This document shows, piece by piece, positions 7,967-11,070 of a stretch of DNA of 11,070 nt (position 1 is its first letter; every line of letters begins with the position of its first letter). Under the pieces are notes generated by a model. The model saw only the letters and a program-made list of their open reading frames with translations, did not search any database and was not told the origin of the DNA. Source of the stretch: Euperipatoides rowelli (Eukaryota; Onychophora; Udeonychophora; Euonychophora; Peripatopsidae); the NCBI GenBank assembly GCA_003024985.2, contig PXIH01S0055196.1, one strand, 5' to 3'. Position numbers and translations under genes: made by a program.

Positions 7967-8168
7967 AACCGCAATTCCAACAGAACAAGATGTCAGGGGA
8001 CAATCCGAGCCAGCAAAAATTAGGCAGGGATTGCTACTGCGAGAACATTTTGTTGCACGAGACACACTACGAGTTTGGGGACTCATATTCATGGTTCGTG
8101 CGGAAAATTGGATGTTTTGCGTATTTCCATTCATTATCCCCCAAATGAACACTCATGCTGAAATAGCA
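7967..8168 (+). CDS. Candidate internal exon, product unknown
   Basis: A pyrimidine-rich stretch (CATTTTCTCCTGTTGTGTG, then AATTCTATGAAG) precedes the segment. It ends in GCA|GTAAGT (donor at 8169), a textbook donor. The segment is visibly less A/T-rich than its surroundings. The frame that crosses to the donor is open throughout and encodes about 67 residues. Its N-terminal half is polar (TEQDVRGQSEPAKIRQG), and a more hydrophobic stretch follows (VWGLIFMV, FCVFPFII). It leaves in phase 0, matching the open frame of the exon at 9286. A second frame is open from 7965 but stops at TGA near 8142, and would make this a terminal exon. The minus strand also has an acceptor-like TGCTATTTCAG at the same edge, so strand is not settled. 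I recognise no family. Confidence 0.33.
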
Positions 8169-9285
8169 GTAAGTAAAATTTTAATTATTCTCGTTAAGAA
8201 GATGAACTTTGAAGAGTCAAACTGTTTAGTGAATGTACATTTAGTAGAGTTTAATTAAACATAGGGTCATGCACAAGTAGGGTTAACTTATTTAATTTAT
8301 TGAAATTATAGTGACACATGTTAAGCCTTTTGTTACATGTTTTTTTTTTGTTTTATGCAAATTTGATTTATTGTTAATACAATATCTAAGTAGAAATACT
8401 TTGTGTTTAATTTTTTATTTGCTAATTAAGTAGTGTGGGTGAGGTTCTTCTCATTCCTATGTAGGCAGAGATAAATTTCTCAGTGCACTAGTCAAGTAGC
8501 ATTTATTTTAAGTTTTTTTTTGTGTGTGTGATGAGTTTAGTTATATTCAAGCTGTTGTATATTAGTTGTATATTAGTTGTTGAAGGGGTGGAAGTTGAGT
8601 CTGATGTCTAACATTTTCTATTGTTTAATGCCTATCCATTATGGTAACATAGTCGGGCTGTCACTAAGATGTATTTAACTCAATGCATCGAGCAAGGCAG
8701 CACACTTTGTGTCTGTAACGTTAGTCCTTAGTCACTTTTGTGAAGTCAATCTTGTCTATTTTTATTATGAATGTTTGCGTGTGTATAATTGAGGATATAG
8801 ATTTTATTATAGTCAGCATTTTTTTTAAGTCCAATTTCTTTAATTTTTCCCCCCAAAACATTTGTGGTGTCAATTCAGGTGCCCCCCAATCTGTCCATTC
8901 ATGAATTATTGACTTGCACCCTGAAGTTGGTAAACAACAAGTATGATTTTGGTAGTCATGGAGACATTCTGCATTGGCATGCAAACGATCTTTTCCGTTA
9001 GCTTTACGTCATTAAAAATTTGAGTTGTCCAACTCGTGAAGTAAAGTTTAAAGTTCCCTGTAAATGTTCGGTTACATAATATTAATTTGATCATATCCAC
9101 TACATACCAATGACTGCCAATCCCAGAGAAAGTAGCGGTTTGTCCCTGTATCTAGGAGCGTACAAACTGATAGCATGTCCCACACATGGATTTTTTTTGC
9201 CCCCGCTTACACAAACAGAGTGATTTTTGTTTATGAGCATGTTTAAAATTTATTTTTCCACCAGTTTTTTTTCCTTTCTTCCCAG
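8169..9285 (+). other. Candidate GT-AG intron, 1117 bp
   Basis: Starts GTAAGT and ends TTTCCTTTCTTCCCAG, with an A/T-rich, T-run-bearing body typical of intron sequence. It contains an 11-bp tandem duplication, TTGTATATTAG twice at 8555-8576, and no independent gene. Open frames on the minus strand at 8721-9100 overlap each other and carry no motif. Confidence 0.35.
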
Positions 9286-9357
9286 GCCACAATTCACTAT
9301 CTTGCAGTGTTTGGTGCTGATTGTGGTCCTGGAATGAAAGATGACAAGATCTTCTAG
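9286..9357 (+). CDS. Candidate terminal coding exon, product unknown
   Basis: This is preceded by one of the best acceptor sites in the window: a T/C tract of about 20 bases ending CTTTCTTCCCAG (AG at 9284-9285). Read in phase 0 it gives 23 residues (start ATIHYLAVFGADCG, end MKDDKIF) and then TAG at 9355-9357. The other two phases stop after 16 and 10 codons, so phase 0 is the longest but not the only possibility. An ATTAAA polyadenylation-type hexamer lies at 9420-9425, followed by GTGTG and a T-rich stretch, the expected downstream arrangement. The preceding exon candidate (7967-8168) ends in phase 0, consistent with this reading. The product is too short to identify; a non-coding RNA exon is equally possible. 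Confidence 0.35.
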   Translation, partial: ATIHYLAVFGADCGPGMKDDKIF

Positions 9358-9419
9358 CTATACATTAGCGAACCAAAAGTGATAAGTGAGGCTCTCCTGA
9401 ATGTTGGGTCAAACTTGTA

Positions 9420-9425
9420 ATTAAA
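9420..9425 (+). promoter_or_regulatory. Possible polyadenylation signal ATTAAA
   Basis: ATTAAA is the commonest variant of AATAAA. It lies 62 bases past the stop of the terminal exon candidate and is followed by ATGTGTG and a T-run up to about 9459, resembling a GU/U-rich downstream element. In A/T-rich DNA the hexamer alone means little. Confidence 0.3.
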
Positions 9426-9970
9426 CATGTGTGCTCAATTTCTTTTACATTTTTTTTGTCAAGTCAAATTGTATCAAATTATCTGATTTTTGTCTCATAA
9501 CTTCCATAATTCTGATCCGATTTCTCTGAAATTTTGACACATTAGTTTTGACCAACAGAAGGATGTCTCCCACATATATGAATATGAACAGGGCCACCTT
9601 GCATAACTGCAATCCCAGCATGGGCCAAAATATCCTGAACAAAATACTGAACAAAGCTTAACAAGAGAAAGCAGTATTCATTATTGTTTAGTGTTAGCAG
9701 CTTAACATTTATTTTTAATTATGCATAGTATTGGCATTCAATGTTTTAATCGTGTAATGTTTTTGTTAACTTTAAATTCAGACGATTTTGCTTTCTTTAA
9801 TTTCTGCTACAATTTACCTAAAACTATTTCTTGAATTCTATTTTTATTAACATCTGAGTTCCTGTTTAAAAGATAGACTATTCCATTTTTTTTGTTACAT
9901 TTTCAAAATACTAGTTTTGTTGGAGGATAATAAAACTATTTTTTAAAAGAAACATTCTTCTACAAACCGG
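9426..9970. other. Spacer; possible diverged solo repeat unit
   Basis: No gene supported. At about 9513-9640 the order CCGATTT, TGAAATTTT, ACACATTAG, then CAGCATGGGCC followed by an A-run loosely matches the order of blocks in the 222-932 array units. It may be a distant single copy, but similarity is low. The remainder is A/T-rich up to the truncated start of the reverse transcriptase fragment. Confidence 0.35.
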
Positions 9971-10994
9971 GTAATTGGGTTACTGCTATAGTCACCGATT
10001 ATAGTAAGGCATTCGCCACCGCCCGTTGACCACAACATCTTCATGTCAAAACTCATATCAATGGATGCCCCCCCTGCAATAAGCAGATGGATTTCATCTT
10101 TTCTTGACGGGAGGTTATTGCTGCTGAAATGGAACAACTGTGTTACTGATAAATATACTCAATGCTCAAATGGCGCACCCCAAGGATCAGTCCTAGGTGG
10201 TCTGATCTTCTCGATCACTATAAATGATGTTGCATCTAATTTAGAGAATCGTTTAAAATTTGTAGACGATCTTACAGTAATGTGTATACAATCTGACAAA
10301 GAGAATGGATCTGTGCCTCAAAAAATAGTGGAATCATTAAATAATGATTCATTTGAAACTAAAATGTCATTAAATATAAGCAAGTGTCAATTTATGATAC
10401 ATTGCTTCTCAAAAAATGCAAGTGTTTTTAACTTAAATATTGGTGCTGAATCTCTTTTAAAAACCAGCCAGTGTAAAATAATTGGCATAATTATACAAGA
10501 AAACCTAAAATGGGATTCTCACATTGAAGCAGTGATCGCAAAAGTTAACAAAAAGATATATCTATTATACACACTAAAAAATGTTGGAATGTGCAAAAAA
10601 TTATTAATTAAAGCTTATTGCACTTACATTAGACCAAGCGTGGAATACTGTAGTGTAATATGGTCTACCTCTATTACAAGAGTTCAATCACAAGAATTGG
10701 AAAGAATCCAGAAAAAGTTGCCAGAATTATTATGGGAAGTAATTACTTAAATTACAATGATGCCTAACACAACTTGGCCTGGTTTCTCTAGAAACCAGAA
10801 GATCTTCTATGTTTTCTAAATATGCCTTAAAATTTCTTGAAAATTATCCTGAATATAGACCAGAAACTAGGTTCTCAGTATCAGGGAGACAAACCAGAAC
10901 TGCTACGAATCTATGTGTCCCTAAGTGCCGAACACAATGCTATAAGATGTCACCCATCCCAAAGATGATAGAGGTGTTCAACCAATTGAATTAA
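9971..10994 (+). pseudogene. Non-LTR retrotransposon reverse transcriptase, 5'-truncated and frameshifted
   Basis: This encodes the palm and C-terminal part of a LINE-type reverse transcriptase, the enzyme that copies element RNA at a nicked target. Motif A, TDYSKAF (from 9994), is in one frame. A small indel at about 10017-10024 shifts to the long frame, which resumes at VDHNIFMSKL (10025) and runs open to 10750. That frame holds WISSFLDGR, GAPQGSVLG (10172-10198) and the catalytic box FVDD (10259-10270, in place of YADD), then NISKCQF, KIIGIIIQENLKWDSHI and KAYCTYIRPSVEYCSVIW. An indel in the A-run near 10711-10716 moves the reading to GSNYLNYNDA. A missing base near 10763 moves it again to LGLVSLETRR, and that frame ends at TAA 10992-10994 after SPIPKMIEVFNQLN. 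The fingers, endonuclease and any ORF1 are absent. The ATG at 10043 is internal, not a true start. CR1/L2/Jockey-like affinity is likely; the exact clade is unsure. It is dead. Confidence 0.93.
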
Positions 10995-11070
10995 CTTTGT
11001 AAATATTTTAATTATTTTTTTTCCCCTTTTTTAATTAGTTATTGTATACTAATATTAAGTGTAATTAATA
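10995..11070 (+). other. 3' untranslated region of the LINE fragment, cut by window end
   Basis: Directly after the final stop comes CTTTGTAAATA, a phrase common after LINE stop codons, then a T-rich run. No tail repeat is reached before the window ends, so the 3' end and any target-site duplication lie outside. Confidence 0.55.

Noticed and set aside
7934-8152. A minus-strand frame of 72 codons with ATG
   Set aside because: It overlaps the plus-strand exon candidate and carries no motif. Strand is uncertain, but the donor at 8169 favours plus.
8721-9100. Two overlapping minus-strand frames
   Set aside because: They overlap each other in different frames, have no motif, and lie within the proposed intron.
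9445-9654. A minus-strand frame of 69 codons with FIFIYVGDILLLV, resembling the YVDD catalytic box of a reverse transcriptase
   Set aside because: The second catalytic Asp is replaced, no other reverse transcriptase block lies in order around it, and the DNA is better explained as a diverged repeat unit read on the opposite strand.
10779-10798. A perfect 8-bp stem hairpin, CTGGTTTC-TCTA-GAAACCAG
   Set aside because: It falls on codons of the conserved LGLVSLETRR block, so coding constraint and chance explain it.
1-11070. tRNA, rRNA, CRISPR array, bacterial operons or prophage genes
   Set aside because: No cloverleaf, spaced short repeats, ribosome binding sites or packed coding frames were seen on either strand.

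Overview
The window looks like AT-rich, non-coding-dominated DNA from an invertebrate animal. It has long T and A runs, a minisatellite array, at least two kinds of mobile element, GT/AG splice-site patterns, no operon structure and no recognisable ribosome binding sites. Two isolated N bases (4345, 6836) indicate a draft assembly. I cannot name the species. Almost all open frames are chance frames; many have no ATG.

Layout. 222-932 is a tandem array of about six units of 119-133 bp. 1441-2359 and 5210-6936 are two copies of one non-coding transposon, in the same orientation. Each has long terminal inverted repeats (about 190-200 bp, diverged) and a TTAA tetranucleotide immediately outside both ends. 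The second copy is split by about 790 bp that ends in an (ATT)5 tract and reads on the minus strand like the 3' end of a LINE. Between the copies lie a low-confidence LTR-like stretch (about 3551-3930), a 27-bp tandem duplication with a palindrome (4520-4599), and otherwise featureless DNA.

7410-9425 is the only place where a host gene is suggested. It holds a possible 62-bp exon (7410-7471), a possible 202-bp exon (7967-8168) with a GTAAGT donor, a 1117-bp GT-AG intron, and a possible terminal exon (9286-9357) after an excellent polypyrimidine tract, with an ATTAAA signal 62 bases beyond the stop. The last two exons agree in phase; the first does not join the second in phase. I do not recognise the product.

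9971-10994 is a 5'-truncated, frameshifted fragment of a non-LTR retrotransposon reverse transcriptase (motif A TDYSKAF, GAPQGSVLG, catalytic box FVDD, and a C-terminal region after the palm). Its 3' flank runs off the window.

The genes do not form a working system. The window is a record of successive insertions. The best candidate for something undescribed is the TTAA-flanked long-TIR transposon family, most economically read as non-autonomous and Kolobok/T2-like or piggyBac-like. I found no evidence of a new multi-gene system.
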